From Streptomyces antibioticus (GTDB lineage Bacteria > Actinomycetota > Actinomycetes > Streptomycetales > Streptomycetaceae), in NCBI RefSeq assembly GCF_001514065.1, contig NZ_KQ948428.1, positions 1,305 through 65,304 of the forward strand: a stretch of DNA of 64,000 nucleotides, in the 5' to 3' direction. Shown piece after piece: positions 33,921-43,363 of this stretch (position 1 is the first letter of the stretch; each line of letters starts with the position of its first letter). The notes beneath the pieces are model-generated. The model worked only from the letters and a program-made list of their open reading frames with translations, searched no databases and was not told the origin of the DNA. The translations under genes were made by a program, and so were the position numbers.

Positions 33921-34956
33921 CGCCGGGCTCGGGGTCGTGGGCGCGGCGCTTGGCGATGACCGCGCAGACCATCAGCTGCATCTGGTGGAAGAGCATCAGG
34001 GGCAGCACGGCGAGCGAGGCGTGCGCGCCGAACAGGACGCTCGCCATGGGCAGTCCGGAGGCGAGGGACTTCTTGGAGCCGGCGAACTGGATGGCGATCC
34101 GGTCCTCCCGGTCGAAGCGCAGGGCCTTCGCGCCGTACCAGGTCAGCGCGAGCATCACGGCGAGCAGCACGCCCTCGACGGCGAGCAGTCCGGCCAGCCG
34201 GAGCGGGCTGACCTGGTGCCAGATGCCCTGGACCATGCCCTCGCTGAACGCGGTGTAGACGACGAGGAGGATCGAGCCGCGGTCGACGAGGCCGAGCACC
34301 TTCTTGTGCCGGGCGACGAAGCCGCCGATCCAGCGCCGCAGCAACTGCCCCGCGACGAACGGCACCAGCAGCTGGAGCACGATCTGCACCAGCGAGTCGG
34401 CCGAGAAGCCGCCCGCGCTGCTGCCGAGCAGGGCCGCGGCGAGCAGCGGCGTGATGACGATGCCGACCAGGGAGGAGAAGGAGCCGGCGCAGATCGCGGC
34501 GGGCACGTTGCCGCGGGCCATGGAGGTGAAGGCGATCGAGGACTGGATCGTCGAGGGGACGAGGGTGAGGAAGAGCAGGCCCTGGTAGAGGGGCTGGGTC
34601 AGCAGCACCGGGACGAGGCCGCGGGCGGCCATGCCGAGCAGCGGGAAGATCACGAACGTACAGGCGAGGACCGTGACGTGCAGGCGCCAGTGCTTGAGGC
34701 CGTCCATCGCCTCGCGGGTGGACAGGCGGGCGCCGTACAGGAAGAAGAGGAAGGCGATGGCGACGGTGGAGGCGCCGGAGGCCACGTCCGCACCCGTGCC
34801 GCGCGCCGGGAGGAGGGCGGCGAGGCCCACCGTCCCGAGGAGCAGCAGGATGTACGGGTCGATCGGCATCCAACTCGGCCAGCGCAGGCGTTTCACGGTG
34901 CTCCACATACTCGTCGTGCTCTCGGCGGTACCGGGGCCGTGGGGTCCCCCCTCCAT
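33856..34956 (-). CDS. SBF-like (bile acid:sodium symporter family) transporter
   Basis: A 366-aa membrane protein with about 10 hydrophobic segments and the SBF-like (PF13593) pattern: FLFFLYGARLSTREAMDGL, PSTIQSSIAFTSMARGNVPAAI, FVAGQLLRRWIGGFV and AGSKKSLASGLPMASVLFG. The family moves organic anions with sodium. The N-terminal 30 residues are hydrophilic. Its gene converges with and overlaps the beta-propeller gene by 65 bp at the 3' ends, an unusually long overlap. It is divergent from a LysR gene, which is probably its regulator. Confidence 0.85.
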   Translation of the reverse strand: MEGGPHGPGTAESTTSMWSTVKRLRWPSWMPIDPYILLLLGTVGLAALLPARGTGADVASGASTVAIAFLFFLYGARLSTREAMDGLKHWRLHVTVLACTFVIFPLLGMAARGLVPVLLTQPLYQGLLFLTLVPSTIQSSIAFTSMARGNVPAAICAGSFSSLVGIVITPLLAAALLGSSAGGFSADSLVQIVLQLLVPFVAGQLLRRWIGGFVARHKKVLGLVDRGSILLVVYTAFSEGMVQGIWHQVSPLRLAGLLAVEGVLLAVMLALTWYGAKALRFDREDRIAIQFAGSKKSLASGLPMASVLFGAHASLAVLPLMLFHQMQLMVCAVIAKRRAHDPEPGVTAPASAAASRTAVGTGTRSG

Positions 34957-35008
34957 CGTCCTCCTCCTTCCCCCGATCGGGAATCCGGCATACGGCTCTG
35001 ACTGTCAT

Positions 35009-35027
35009 CACGTTCCGCGATAACGTG
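35009..35027. promoter_or_regulatory. Inverted repeat in the LysR/transporter promoter
   Basis: CACGTT (35009-35014) and AACGTG (35022-35027) are perfect complements with a 7-nt spacer. The repeat ends 6 bp before the LysR start codon in the 77-bp divergent region. It may be the LysR autoregulatory site, although its place within the ribosome-binding region is unusual. Confidence 0.45.
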
Positions 35028-35033
35028 GCGGCC

Positions 35034-35897
35034 ATGTACGACCCGTCCCAGTTGCGAACGTTCCTGGCGGTGGCGCAGACCCTGAGCTTCACCCAGGCCG
35101 CCCGGCGGCTCGGGCTGCGCCAGTCGACCGTCAGTCAGCATGTCCGGCGTCTGGAGGAGGCGGCCGGGCGGCAGTTGTTCACCCGGGACACCCACTCCGT
35201 GGAGCTCACGGAGGACGGCGAGGCGATGCTCGGCTTCGCGCGCCGCATCCTGGACGTGCACGAACAGGCGTCGGCGTTCTTCACGGGTACCCGGCTGCGC
35301 GGCCGGCTGCGCTTCGGGGCGTCGGAGGACTTCGTGCTGACCCGGCTGCCGGAGATCCTGGAGCGCTTCCGCCACGACCATCCCGAGGTCGACCTGGAGC
35401 TGACAGTCGAGCTCTCGGGCACGCTGCACGAGCAGTTGGCGGCCGGGAAGCTGGACCTGGTCCTGGCCAAGCGCCGCCCGGAGGACCCCCGTGGTGAACT
35501 CGTCTGGCACGACCGGCTGGTGTGGATCGGCGCGGAGCGCCTCCGCCTCGACCCGGACCGCCCGGTCCCCCTGATCGTCTATCCGCCCCCCGGCATCACC
35601 CGGGCGCTCGCCCTGGAGGCGCTGGAGCGGCAGGGCCGCGAGTGGCGCATCGCGTGCACGAGCGGCAGCCTCAACGGCCTGATCGCGGCGGCCCGCGCCG
35701 GACTCGGCGTGATGGCCCACTCCCGGGGCCTGATCCCCCCGGGCCTGGTCCGCGTACCGGACCGCTTCGGCCTGCCGGAACTGGGCCGCGTCGACTTCGT
35801 CCTGATCCACGGCCACCGCCGCACCACGTCCCAGGGCGCGGCGGACGCCCTGGCGGCAGCGATCCTGACGAGCGGCGACCGGCTGCACCGCGGCTAA
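35034..35897 (+). CDS. LysR-family transcriptional regulator
   Basis: A 287-aa protein. The N-terminal helix-turn-helix is DPSQLRTFLAVAQTLSFTQAARRLGLRQSTVSQHVRRLEEAAG, followed by the linker helix LDVHEQASAFF. The effector domain has RLRFGASEDFVLTRLPEIL, VDLELTVELSG and GLGVMAHSRGLIP. Such regulators activate a divergent gene on binding a small ligand; here that is the SBF-like transporter. The ATG at 35034 is taken because the HTH starts soon after; an ATG at 35025 is also in frame. The stop overlaps that of the converging AsnC-like gene by 4 bp. Confidence 0.9.
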   Translation: MYDPSQLRTFLAVAQTLSFTQAARRLGLRQSTVSQHVRRLEEAAGRQLFTRDTHSVELTEDGEAMLGFARRILDVHEQASAFFTGTRLRGRLRFGASEDFVLTRLPEILERFRHDHPEVDLELTVELSGTLHEQLAAGKLDLVLAKRRPEDPRGELVWHDRLVWIGAERLRLDPDRPVPLIVYPPPGITRALALEALERQGREWRIACTSGSLNGLIAAARAGLGVMAHSRGLIPPGLVRVPDRFGLPELGRVDFVLIHGHRRTTSQGAADALAAAILTSGDRLHRG

Positions 35898-36871
35898 GGC
35901 CTGGCGTACGTCAGCTGTTTCACCCGGCGCAGGAACGGTGTCGCCTCCACGTGCCGGACGCCGTCGAGTTGGCCGAGGGGGCCGCTGAGATAGGCGTAGA
36001 GGGCCGCCGTGTCCCGGACGACGGCGGTGACGAAGAGGTTGGAGGGGCCGGCCGTGGCGCTGGCGAAGGCGACCTCGTCATGGCCGGCGAGGGCCTGGCC
36101 GACCGAGTGCAGGGCTCCCGGGGCGGTCGTGATCCACAGGGCGGCGGCGCGCGGGAAGCCCAGGGCCTCGGAGTGGTACTCGATGTCGATGTAGACGGCC
36201 CCCGAGGCGAGCAGTGCCGCCAGGCGGCGTTTGACCGCGGACTCGGAGCGGCCGGTGGCGCGCTGGAGTTCGGGGTAGCTGGCCCGTCCGTCGCGTTCGA
36301 GGACGGCGAGCAGGGGTTCGTCGTCCGGTTCGACACGGGCCGGTGCCGGTCCGGGCTCGGGGTGTGGGCGCAGGGCGCTGATCTGCTCGTCCGTGAGCAC
36401 ACCGAACTTGTTGGACCAGCCCGTCGGGCCGCCGTAGAAGCGGTGGAGCAGCTGGTGGGCGCGGATGTCGACGACGCTCGGCGTGCGGGGCAGCTTGCCG
36501 AGCAGGAGTTCGTCGTGGTCGCCGGGGCTGCGGGGGCGCGTCATGCAGACGATCTCGGTGCCTCCGGAGGCGAGGCCGATCCAGCCCGTGTCGGGCCGTT
36601 TGGCGAGGGCGTCCGAGACGGCCGCGGCACTGTCGGGCGCGCAGCGGATGCGCAGCATCCACTGGTCCTGGCCGAGCCGGTAGCCGTCCCTGAGCGCCAC
36701 GACCCGCAGCCCGGCCTCGGCGGTGAGCTTGCGGAAGCGGCGCGCGATCGTCTGGTCGGAAACCCCGAGCACCGTCCCGAGCCGGCTGAAGGAGGCGCGG
36801 CCGTTGACCTCGAGCGCCGCCAGCAATCGGAGATCAAGGGCATCGAGAGTGGTGGATTCCATCATCAGCAT
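35894..36871 (-). CDS. Lrp/AsnC-family regulator with duplicated domains
   Basis: A 325-aa protein, about twice the usual AsnC length. Two HTH units are seen: LDALDLRLLAALEVNGRASFSRLGTVLGVSDQTIARRFRKL at the start, and DDEPLLAVLERDGRASYPELQRATGRSESAVKRRLAAL at about 165-205. Each is followed by a ferredoxin-like ligand-binding segment. This double form is common in actinomycetes. AGGAG lies 5 nt before the ATG at 36871. It is divergent from a drug-type MFS gene and is the likely regulator of it. Confidence 0.85.
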   Translation of the reverse strand: MLMMESTTLDALDLRLLAALEVNGRASFSRLGTVLGVSDQTIARRFRKLTAEAGLRVVALRDGYRLGQDQWMLRIRCAPDSAAAVSDALAKRPDTGWIGLASGGTEIVCMTRPRSPGDHDELLLGKLPRTPSVVDIRAHQLLHRFYGGPTGWSNKFGVLTDEQISALRPHPEPGPAPARVEPDDEPLLAVLERDGRASYPELQRATGRSESAVKRRLAALLASGAVYIDIEYHSEALGFPRAAALWITTAPGALHSVGQALAGHDEVAFASATAGPSNLFVTAVVRDTAALYAYLSGPLGQLDGVRHVEATPFLRRVKQLTYARP

Positions 36872-36980
36872 GCCCACTCCTGTCGGGTTTCGGCGTTTCG
36901 ATGCCCGCTACCGCTGTGATCGGCCTCGTCAGGCCCATCGTACGGAGATACACGGATCCCACGGACAAGGAGTTGAGGAC

Positions 36981-38480
36981 ATGCGTACCTGGGGGCCGCT
37001 GACGGCGGTGTGTCTCGGCACGTTCATGTTGTTGCTGGACGTGACGATCGCGATCGTCGCACTGCCGGACATGGCGGCGGCGCTGCACGCGTCGCTGAGC
37101 GATCTGCAATGGGTGATGGACGCCTACGCGCTGGCGCTGGCCGCGCTGCTGCTGGGGGTGGGCGCCGCGGCCGACGTGCTCGGGCGGCGGCGGGTGCATG
37201 TGACCGGGATCGTGGTGTTCGCCGGGGCCTCGCTGCTGTGCGGCCTGTCGTCCGAACCGGCGATGCTGGTCGCGGCGCGGGCGCTGCAAGGGGCGGGCGC
37301 GGCGGCGACGCTCGCCACGACGCTGCCGCTGCTGGCGTCGGTCTACCAGGGGCGGCAGCTGTCGGTCGCGCTCGGCACCTGGGGCGCCGTGGCCGGTGCG
37401 GCCTCCGCGGTGGGCCCGGTGCTGGGCGGACTGCTGACGGACGGACCCGGCTGGCGGTGGATCTTCTACGTCAACCTGCCGGTGAGCGTGGTCGCGGTGT
37501 GGCTGACGCTGCGCGCGGTGCCGGAGTCGCGGGGGCGGTCCGGTCGGCGGGTCGACTGGGCGGGGACGGTGACGTTCGCGGCGTTCGCGGGCGGGGTGAC
37601 GTACGGGGCGGTGCGTGCCGGGTCGCACGGCTGGAGCGCGACAGGCACCCTCGTCTCCTTCGCGGGCGCGGCCCTCGCCCTGGTCTGCTTCGTGGTCGTG
37701 GAGCGGCGGGTCGCCGACCCGCTGATCGATCCGCGGCTGTTCCTGAAGCCGGCGTTCTCCGGAGTGATGGCGGGCGCGTTCGCCTTCAACGCGGCGGCGT
37801 TCGGTGTGATGGCGTACACCTCGATCTGGTTGCAGACCGTGCTGGGGATGTCCCCGGTGCGCGGCGGGCTGGTGTTCCTGTGGCTGTCGCTGGCCGCGTT
37901 CGTGGTGGCGGCGGCCGGCGGGCGGCTGCTGCACGGGGTGCCGGCCCGGTTCACCGTCGGGGGCGGGCTGCTGCTGATCGGCGCCGGGCAGTTCTGCATG
38001 GCGTTCCTGGACGCCGGCTCGACGTCGACGGCGCTGATCCCGGGGCTGCTCCTGGTGGGCGTGGGCACGGGCCTGGTGGCGCCCTCGGTCGCGGGGGCCG
38101 CGCTGGCGACGGTGGAGCGGGAGCGGTCGGGGATGGCGAGCGGTGCGGTCAACACCTTCCGGCAGTTCGGGTACGCGCTCGGCCTGGCCTTCTTCGGCAC
38201 GGTGCTGACCTCCCGGATGGCGGACGCGCTGCCGCGGGACGCGGCCCACGCGCTGGCGGGCGGCGGAGCGGGCGCGCTGCGCGGCACCTTCCCGGCGCAC
38301 ACGCTGCGGGCCGCGTTCGCCTCGGGGCTCAACACGGCGGCGGTGACGGCCGGCGCGGTGGCGGTGGTCGGCGGCGTGCTGGTCCTGGCCCTGCTCAGGA
38401 CGCCGGGCGCGGTGCGGACGGGTGTGACGAAACCGGCCGCGACGACGCTGACGGAAGAGAGGGCAACACAGCGGAACTGA
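36981..38480 (+). CDS. MFS drug exporter, DHA2 (14-TM, EmrB/QacA) type
   Basis: A 499-aa inner-membrane transporter with 14 hydrophobic segments. Motif D1 (TFMLLLDVTIAIVALPDM) and motif A (GAAADVLGRRRV) are present, and motif C reads ASAVGPVLGGLLTDGPGWRWIFYVN. GMASGAVNTFRQFGYALGLAFFG is typical of the DHA2 group. These proteins export drugs or own metabolites by proton antiport. AAGGAG is 9 nt before the ATG. It is divergent from the double-domain AsnC regulator over about 110 bp. The substrate is unknown. Confidence 0.9.
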   Translation: MRTWGPLTAVCLGTFMLLLDVTIAIVALPDMAAALHASLSDLQWVMDAYALALAALLLGVGAAADVLGRRRVHVTGIVVFAGASLLCGLSSEPAMLVAARALQGAGAAATLATTLPLLASVYQGRQLSVALGTWGAVAGAASAVGPVLGGLLTDGPGWRWIFYVNLPVSVVAVWLTLRAVPESRGRSGRRVDWAGTVTFAAFAGGVTYGAVRAGSHGWSATGTLVSFAGAALALVCFVVVERRVADPLIDPRLFLKPAFSGVMAGAFAFNAAAFGVMAYTSIWLQTVLGMSPVRGGLVFLWLSLAAFVVAAAGGRLLHGVPARFTVGGGLLLIGAGQFCMAFLDAGSTSTALIPGLLLVGVGTGLVAPSVAGAALATVERERSGMASGAVNTFRQFGYALGLAFFGTVLTSRMADALPRDAAHALAGGGAGALRGTFPAHTLRAAFASGLNTAAVTAGAVAVVGGVLVLALLRTPGAVRTGVTKPAATTLTEERATQRN

Positions 38481-38643
38481 TCGTTCCGCCGGGACGGGCA
38501 CGGGGTGGCCGGGTCGTACAGATTCGGTGGAGATTACGGGTCCGAAACTTACGCGACCGTCAGTTTTCTGTCCGACCCTTCCCCATGTGAGCGCATTTTC
38601 CGGCGCTGACCAGCCGCTACCTGAACATCGCTCGATTCCGCAC

Positions 38644-38670
38644 CCCCTCCCGCCCCGTCGGCGGGTGGGG
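38644..38670. promoter_or_regulatory. GC hairpin in the leader of the acyl-CoA synthetase gene
   Basis: CCCC-T-CCCGCC and GGCGGG-T-GGGG pair as a 10-bp stem with one T-T mismatch and a 5-nt loop, 52 bp before the synthetase start. It may be part of the 5' leader or the end of the upstream MFS transcript. The rest of the 240-bp region upstream shows no gene. Confidence 0.35.
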
Positions 38671-38722
38671 TAGCTTTCACGGCGCTGTGCGGAGCGTCGA
38701 ACCAATGTCGAGGGAGCGGGGT

Positions 38723-40549
38723 TTGCGCGAGTTCACCAACCCTCCGTTGGCGTTGGCACCCCCGGTGGGCGGATTGGCCGACGTGGTGTTCGACCATGCC
38801 CAGGAGGACCCGCTGTGCGTGGCGCTGGGCCGCAAGGACGAGTCCGGCCGGTGGCGGGACGTGACCTCGGCCGAGTTCCGCGACGAGGTGCTCGCCCTCG
38901 CCAAGGGCCTCCTCGCCCGCGGCATCCGCTTCGGTGACCGGGTCGCGATCGTCTCCCGCACCCGCTACGAATGGACCCTCTTCGACTTCGCCCTGTGGAC
39001 GATCGGCGCCCAGGTGGTGCCGGTCTACCCCACCTCGTCGGCGGAACAGTGTTTCTGGATGCTCTACGACGCGGAGTGCACGGCCGCGATCGTGGAGCAC
39101 GAGGACCACGCGATGACCATCGCCACCGTCATCGACCGGCTGCCGCAGCTGCGCGAGCTGTGGCAGCTGGACGCGGGCTGCGTGCAGGAGCTGTACGACG
39201 CCGGCGCCCACCTCGACGACGACGTGGTCCACCGGCACCGCCAGGCGGTCACCCCCGACTCCGTCGCCACCATCATCTACACCTCCGGCACCACCGGCCG
39301 CCCCAAGGGCTGTGTCATCTCGCACGGCAACTTCATGTACGAGGCGGACACCGTCATCGAGCGCTGGGAGCCGGTGTTCCACTCCAAGAAGGGCGACGAG
39401 GCCGCGACCCTTCTCTTCCTGCCGCTCGCCCATGTCTTCGGGCGGATGGTGCAGGTCGCCGCGATCCGCGGCAAGGTGCGCTTCGGCCACCAGCCGCAGA
39501 TGAACGCCGCGGCGCTGATGCCCGACCTCGCCGCGTTCAAGCCGACGTTCTTCCTCGGGGTGCCGTACATCTTCGAGAAGGTGTTCAACGCCTCGCGCCG
39601 CAAGGCGGAGAAGGAGGGCAAGGCGGGCGCCTTCGAGAAGGCCGTCGACATCGCGGTGAAGTACGCGGACGCCATGGAGGCGAAGGCCTGGGGCATCGGG
39701 CCCGGCCCTTCGGCGGGGCTGCGCATGCAGCACCAGCTCTTCGACAAGCTCGTCTACTCGAAGATGCGGGCGGCGATGGGCGGCCGCATCAAACAGGCGA
39801 TGACCGGTGGTTCGGCCATGGATCGCCGGCTCGGCCTGTTCTTCGCGGGCGCGGGCATCCACATCTACGAGGGCTACGGCCTCACCGAGTCGACGGCCGC
39901 CGCCACCGCGAACCCGCCCGAGCGCACCCGTTACGGCACCGTCGGCCAGCCCATCCCCGGTATGACCGTGCACATCGCGGACGACGGCGAGATCTGGCTG
40001 CGCGGTGACAACGTCTTCCAGGGCTACCTCAACAACCAGAAGGCCACCGACGCGACCCTGCACGACGGCTGGCTCGCCACCGGGGACCTGGGCTCCCTCG
40101 ACGAGGACGGCTACCTCACCATCACCGGCCGCAAGAAGGAGATCCTGGTCACCTCGGGCGGCAAGAGCGTCTCCCCGGGCCAGTTGGAGGAGCGCGTCCG
40201 GGACCATCCGCTGGTCTCCCAGTGCATCGTCGTCGGCAACGACCGCCCGTACATCGCCGCCCTGGTCACCCTCGACCAGGAGGCCGTCGAGCACTGGCTG
40301 GCGATGCGCGGCAAGCCGCGGATGACAGCGGCCGAACTGGTGCGGGACGCCGATCTGGAGACGGAGGTGCGGCGGGCCGTGGTCGCCGCCAACACCCTGG
40401 TCTCGCAGGCCGAGTCGATCCGGACCTTCCGTATCCTGGCCCAGCCGTTCACCGAGGAGCACGGCCTGCTGACGCCGTCGCTGAAGCTGAAGCGCAAGGC
40501 CATCGAGAACGCGTACGTCAACGAGGTCGAGGCCCTGTACCGGGCCTGA
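38723..40549 (+). CDS. Long-chain fatty acyl-CoA synthetase (AMP-forming, FadD15-type)
   Basis: A 608-aa adenylate-forming enzyme. The AMP-binding motif is TIIYTSGTTGRPKGCVISHGN; other motifs are LLFLPLAHVFGRMVQVAA, GYGLTESTAAATANPPER (A5), HDGWLATGDLGSLDEDGYLTITGRKKEILVTSGGK (A7/A8) and the C-terminal Lys in LTPSLKLKRKAIENAY. It activates long-chain fatty acids to acyl-CoA for beta-oxidation or lipid making. The TTG at 38723 (MREFTNPP...) is preferred because GAGGGAGCGGGG lies close before it and homologues start there; ATG 38705 is in frame. Confidence 0.9.
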   Translation: MREFTNPPLALAPPVGGLADVVFDHAQEDPLCVALGRKDESGRWRDVTSAEFRDEVLALAKGLLARGIRFGDRVAIVSRTRYEWTLFDFALWTIGAQVVPVYPTSSAEQCFWMLYDAECTAAIVEHEDHAMTIATVIDRLPQLRELWQLDAGCVQELYDAGAHLDDDVVHRHRQAVTPDSVATIIYTSGTTGRPKGCVISHGNFMYEADTVIERWEPVFHSKKGDEAATLLFLPLAHVFGRMVQVAAIRGKVRFGHQPQMNAAALMPDLAAFKPTFFLGVPYIFEKVFNASRRKAEKEGKAGAFEKAVDIAVKYADAMEAKAWGIGPGPSAGLRMQHQLFDKLVYSKMRAAMGGRIKQAMTGGSAMDRRLGLFFAGAGIHIYEGYGLTESTAAATANPPERTRYGTVGQPIPGMTVHIADDGEIWLRGDNVFQGYLNNQKATDATLHDGWLATGDLGSLDEDGYLTITGRKKEILVTSGGKSVSPGQLEERVRDHPLVSQCIVVGNDRPYIAALVTLDQEAVEHWLAMRGKPRMTAAELVRDADLETEVRRAVVAANTLVSQAESIRTFRILAQPFTEEHGLLTPSLKLKRKAIENAYVNEVEALYRA

Positions 40550-40678
40550 GGCCGATTCCGGGAGATTCCGGGAGATTCCGTCGCCTTCCGCCCGATTCCG
40601 TCGTCAGGAATGCATCACGGCTCGTGATCGTTGACGATGGGAGTACCACCTGACGACAACCGTAAGGATCAAGAGCTC

Positions 40679-41515
40679 GTGAGCAGCAAGGTCCCCCCGA
40701 TCATCCTGAACAACGGCGTCGAGATGCCCCAGCTGGGCTTCGGCGTCTGGCAGGTGCCGGACGACGAGGCACAGCAGGCGGTCGCGACCGCTCTGGAGGC
40801 CGGGTACCGCAGCATCGACACAGCGGCGATCTACGGCAACGAAGAGGGCACCGGCAAGGCCATCACCTCCTCCGGCCTCCCCCGCGAGGACGTGTTCGTC
40901 ACCACCAAGCTCTGGAACGGCGATCAGGGGTACGACACCACCCTGCGCGCGTTCGACACCTCCCTGGCGAAGCTCGGCCTGGACTACGTGGACCTGTACC
41001 TGATCCACTGGCCGCTGCCGGCCCGGGACAAGTACGTCGACACGTACAAGGCGTTCGAGAAGCTGCTCGCCGACGGCCGGGTCCGCGCGATCGGCGTCTC
41101 CAACTTCTACCCGGAGCACCTCCAGCGGCTCATCGCCGAGACCTCGGTCATCCCGGCGGTCAACCAGATCGAGCTGCACCCGCACCTCCAGCAGCACGCC
41201 TCCCGTGAGTTCCACGCGGAGCAGGGCATCGCCACCGAGGCCTGGTCCCCGCTCGGCCAGGGCAAGGGCCTCCTGGAGGTCCCGGCGATCGTCGCGATCG
41301 CCCAGAAGCACGGCCGCACCCCGGCCCAGGTCGTCCTGCGCTGGCACCTCCAGCTCGGCAACGTGGTGATCCCCAAGTCCGTGACCCCGTCCCGGATCAA
41401 GGAGAACATCGAGGTCTTCGACTTCAGCCTGGACACCGAGGACCTGGCCGCGATCAGCGCCCTCAACGAGGACCGCCGCATCGGCCCGGACCCGGCGACG
41501 TTCGACGTCGGCTGA
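40679..41515 (+). CDS. Aldo/keto reductase (2,5-diketo-gluconate reductase type)
   Basis: A 278-aa cytosolic NADPH-dependent reductase with a TIM barrel. The catalytic tetrad is Asp47 and Tyr52 (YRSIDTAAIYGNE), Lys77 (VFVTTKLWN) and His110 (YLIHWPLP). Cofactor residues are in GNVVIPKSVTPSRIKENIEVFDF. The family reduces diketogluconate, methylglyoxal and other carbonyls. GTG start at 40679 after a weak site; an ATG at 40637 is in frame. A perfect bidirectional terminator follows. Confidence 0.9.
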   Translation: MSSKVPPIILNNGVEMPQLGFGVWQVPDDEAQQAVATALEAGYRSIDTAAIYGNEEGTGKAITSSGLPREDVFVTTKLWNGDQGYDTTLRAFDTSLAKLGLDYVDLYLIHWPLPARDKYVDTYKAFEKLLADGRVRAIGVSNFYPEHLQRLIAETSVIPAVNQIELHPHLQQHASREFHAEQGIATEAWSPLGQGKGLLEVPAIVAIAQKHGRTPAQVVLRWHLQLGNVVIPKSVTPSRIKENIEVFDFSLDTEDLAAISALNEDRRIGPDPATFDVG

Positions 41516-41530
41516 GGCCATGACCCGGGG

Positions 41531-41561
41531 AAGGCCCGGACGGGATCACCGTCCGGGCCTT
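41531..41561. terminator. Perfect 13-bp hairpin terminator (bidirectional)
   Basis: AAGGCCCGGACGG and CCGTCCGGGCCTT pair exactly across a 5-nt loop, between the stop of the aldo/keto reductase (+) and the stop of the EamA-type gene (-). It ends in TTCGT on the plus side. This is the usual form of Streptomyces terminators between convergent genes. Confidence 0.85.
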
Positions 41562-41563
41562 CG

Positions 41564-42490
41564 TCATGTCCGCGTGCGGCTCGTCACCGTCGCGTAGGCG
41601 CTGACCAGGATCAGCGCACACCCGCCCCACTGCGCGAGCGTCGGCCGCTCCCCGAGCACCACGGCACCCAGGACCAACGCGCCCACCGGTGTGAGCAGCA
41701 ACAGCACCGCGCCGATGTGGCTCGGCAGGTGCGGGGAGTTGAGGGCGACGAGGAGCCAGCCGATCATGCCGCTGCTCACCGCGGCCACCGCCAGCCAGCC
41801 GAGGGCGGCGGCGGGCGGGGTGAGGTCGAGGGCGCCCCAGGCCCAGCCGCCGAGGGCGGAGAAGACGGTGGCCGACACCACGACCACGGTGTACGTCGTC
41901 ACCACATGGCCCTCGAAGCCGCCGCGGCGCAGCAGGAAGAGAAAGCCGGAGTAGCTCAGGGCGGCCAGCACCGCGTGGACGGTGCCCGCCGTCGGGTCGC
42001 TGCCGCTCGCGCCCTGCTCGAACAGTCCGCCGGTGAGCACCACCCCCGCGCACAGCACCGGCAGCCACAGCAGGAAGCGGCGCGGCACATGCTCGCGGTC
42101 CACCGCCCACGCCAGCAGCGGCACCAGCACGACCTGCACGTTCACCAGCACGGTCGACAGCCCCGCGCCCACCTCGGTGATGGCCTGGGACCACAGCAGC
42201 ATGTCCCCCGCGAACAGCGCGCCGCCCGCGACGCCGTACAGCAGTTGGCGTCGGGGCGGCGGGCCCTCGCGGCGGTGCTCCGGCAGGGACAGCAGCACCA
42301 GCACGGGCACACAGAGCAGACAGCGGAACACCGAGGCGGTGCCGGGCTCCGCGCCCGACAGTTCGATACAGACCGGCGACAGCGACAGCACCACCGCCCC
42401 GACCGTCTGCCCGGCGCGCGGCCCGCCGGGAAGCCGGGCCGTGAGCGGCTGCTCCTGGCTGGTCCTGGTGCTGGTGCCGGTACGTGCCAT
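41564..42490 (-). CDS. EamA/DMT-superfamily transporter
   Basis: A 308-aa membrane protein with 10 hydrophobic segments in two EamA halves: QTVGAVVLSLSPVCIELSG...GGALFAGDMLLWSQAITEVGAGL, and AVLAALSYSGFLFLLRRG...AVLLLLTPVGALVLGAVVLGERPTLAQW. The family exports amino acids, bases or other small metabolites. GGAGGG lies in the leader 12 nt before the ATG at 42490. A SDR gene lies upstream on the same strand, 85 bp away. The substrate is unknown. Confidence 0.87.
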   Translation of the reverse strand: MARTGTSTRTSQEQPLTARLPGGPRAGQTVGAVVLSLSPVCIELSGAEPGTASVFRCLLCVPVLVLLSLPEHRREGPPPRRQLLYGVAGGALFAGDMLLWSQAITEVGAGLSTVLVNVQVVLVPLLAWAVDREHVPRRFLLWLPVLCAGVVLTGGLFEQGASGSDPTAGTVHAVLAALSYSGFLFLLRRGGFEGHVVTTYTVVVVSATVFSALGGWAWGALDLTPPAAALGWLAVAAVSSGMIGWLLVALNSPHLPSHIGAVLLLLTPVGALVLGAVVLGERPTLAQWGGCALILVSAYATVTSRTRT

Positions 42491-42575
42491 GGCGCGAGTC
42501 CCTCCGACGGACACGGAACCGCCCGACTACCCGTCCACCCACGACGCATGCATCGGCCACCGACCCGCGCTCACC

Positions 42576-43277
42576 TCAGTTGGGCTGCCCGATCGGCCGT
42601 ACGACGACCGTGTTGACGTCGACTCCCTCAGGTTGCCGGATGGCCCACACGACCGAGTCGGCGATCTGGTCGGCGGTGAGGAGATGCCCCGGCGGGAGGC
42701 TGCCGTAGCTGTCCCAGAACGGGGTCTCCGTCCGGCCCGGCGCGATGTGGGTCACGCCCACTCCCCAGTCGGTGACCTGCCGCCGGGTGTTCTCGGCCAG
42801 CCCGGTCACCGCCCACTTGGTCGCCCCGTAGATGTTGCCGGGCCCGGGCACGAAGCCGGCGACGCTGCCCACCAGGACGATCCGGCCGCGGGTCTCCTTG
42901 AGGGCGTCGATCGAGGCGCGGATCAGCAGGGCCGGGCCGAGGACGTTGGTCAGCACCATCTCGGTCCAGCCGGACGGGTCGCCCTCGGCGACCGTGTCGT
43001 GGGTGGCGAAACCGGCGTTGGCGACGACCGTGTCCAGCCGGCCGAAGGACTTGAGTGTCGTGTCGACCGCCGCCTGGACGTCCCCGTACTCGGCCGCGCT
43101 CCCGACGATCGTCAGCAGGCCGTCGGGATGGCCGAGTTCCTCGGCGAAGCCCCGCAACCGCGCCTCGCCGCGGCCGGTGACGGTCACCCGGTACCCGGCG
43201 TCCAGCAACTGCCGCGCGACCGCGGCGCCGATGCCGCTGCCGCCACCGGTGATCAGTGCGACCGGTGCATCACTCAT
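42576..43277 (-). CDS. Short-chain dehydrogenase/reductase
   Basis: A 233-aa cytosolic NAD(P)-dependent oxidoreductase of the classical SDR type. The cofactor motif is VALITGGGSGIGAAVARQL, with VVANAG (NNAG type) at about residue 80. The catalytic Ser is in GRIVLVGSVAGF, and Tyr and Lys are in NIYGATKWAVTGL. The tail PIGQPN shows no extra domain. Reaction partners cannot be named. It is 86 bp from the methyltransferase gene upstream on the same strand. Confidence 0.88.
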   Translation of the reverse strand: MSDAPVALITGGGSGIGAAVARQLLDAGYRVTVTGRGEARLRGFAEELGHPDGLLTIVGSAAEYGDVQAAVDTTLKSFGRLDTVVANAGFATHDTVAEGDPSGWTEMVLTNVLGPALLIRASIDALKETRGRIVLVGSVAGFVPGPGNIYGATKWAVTGLAENTRRQVTDWGVGVTHIAPGRTETPFWDSYGSLPPGHLLTADQIADSVVWAIRQPEGVDVNTVVVRPIGQPN

Positions 43278-43363
43278 GACTACCCCCTGTTTTCGGTGAA
43301 CGTCGCGCAGTAGATCACTTGGAGCGTTCTCGAAGTCAAGGGCGGGAGGCGACGGGAAGGGCG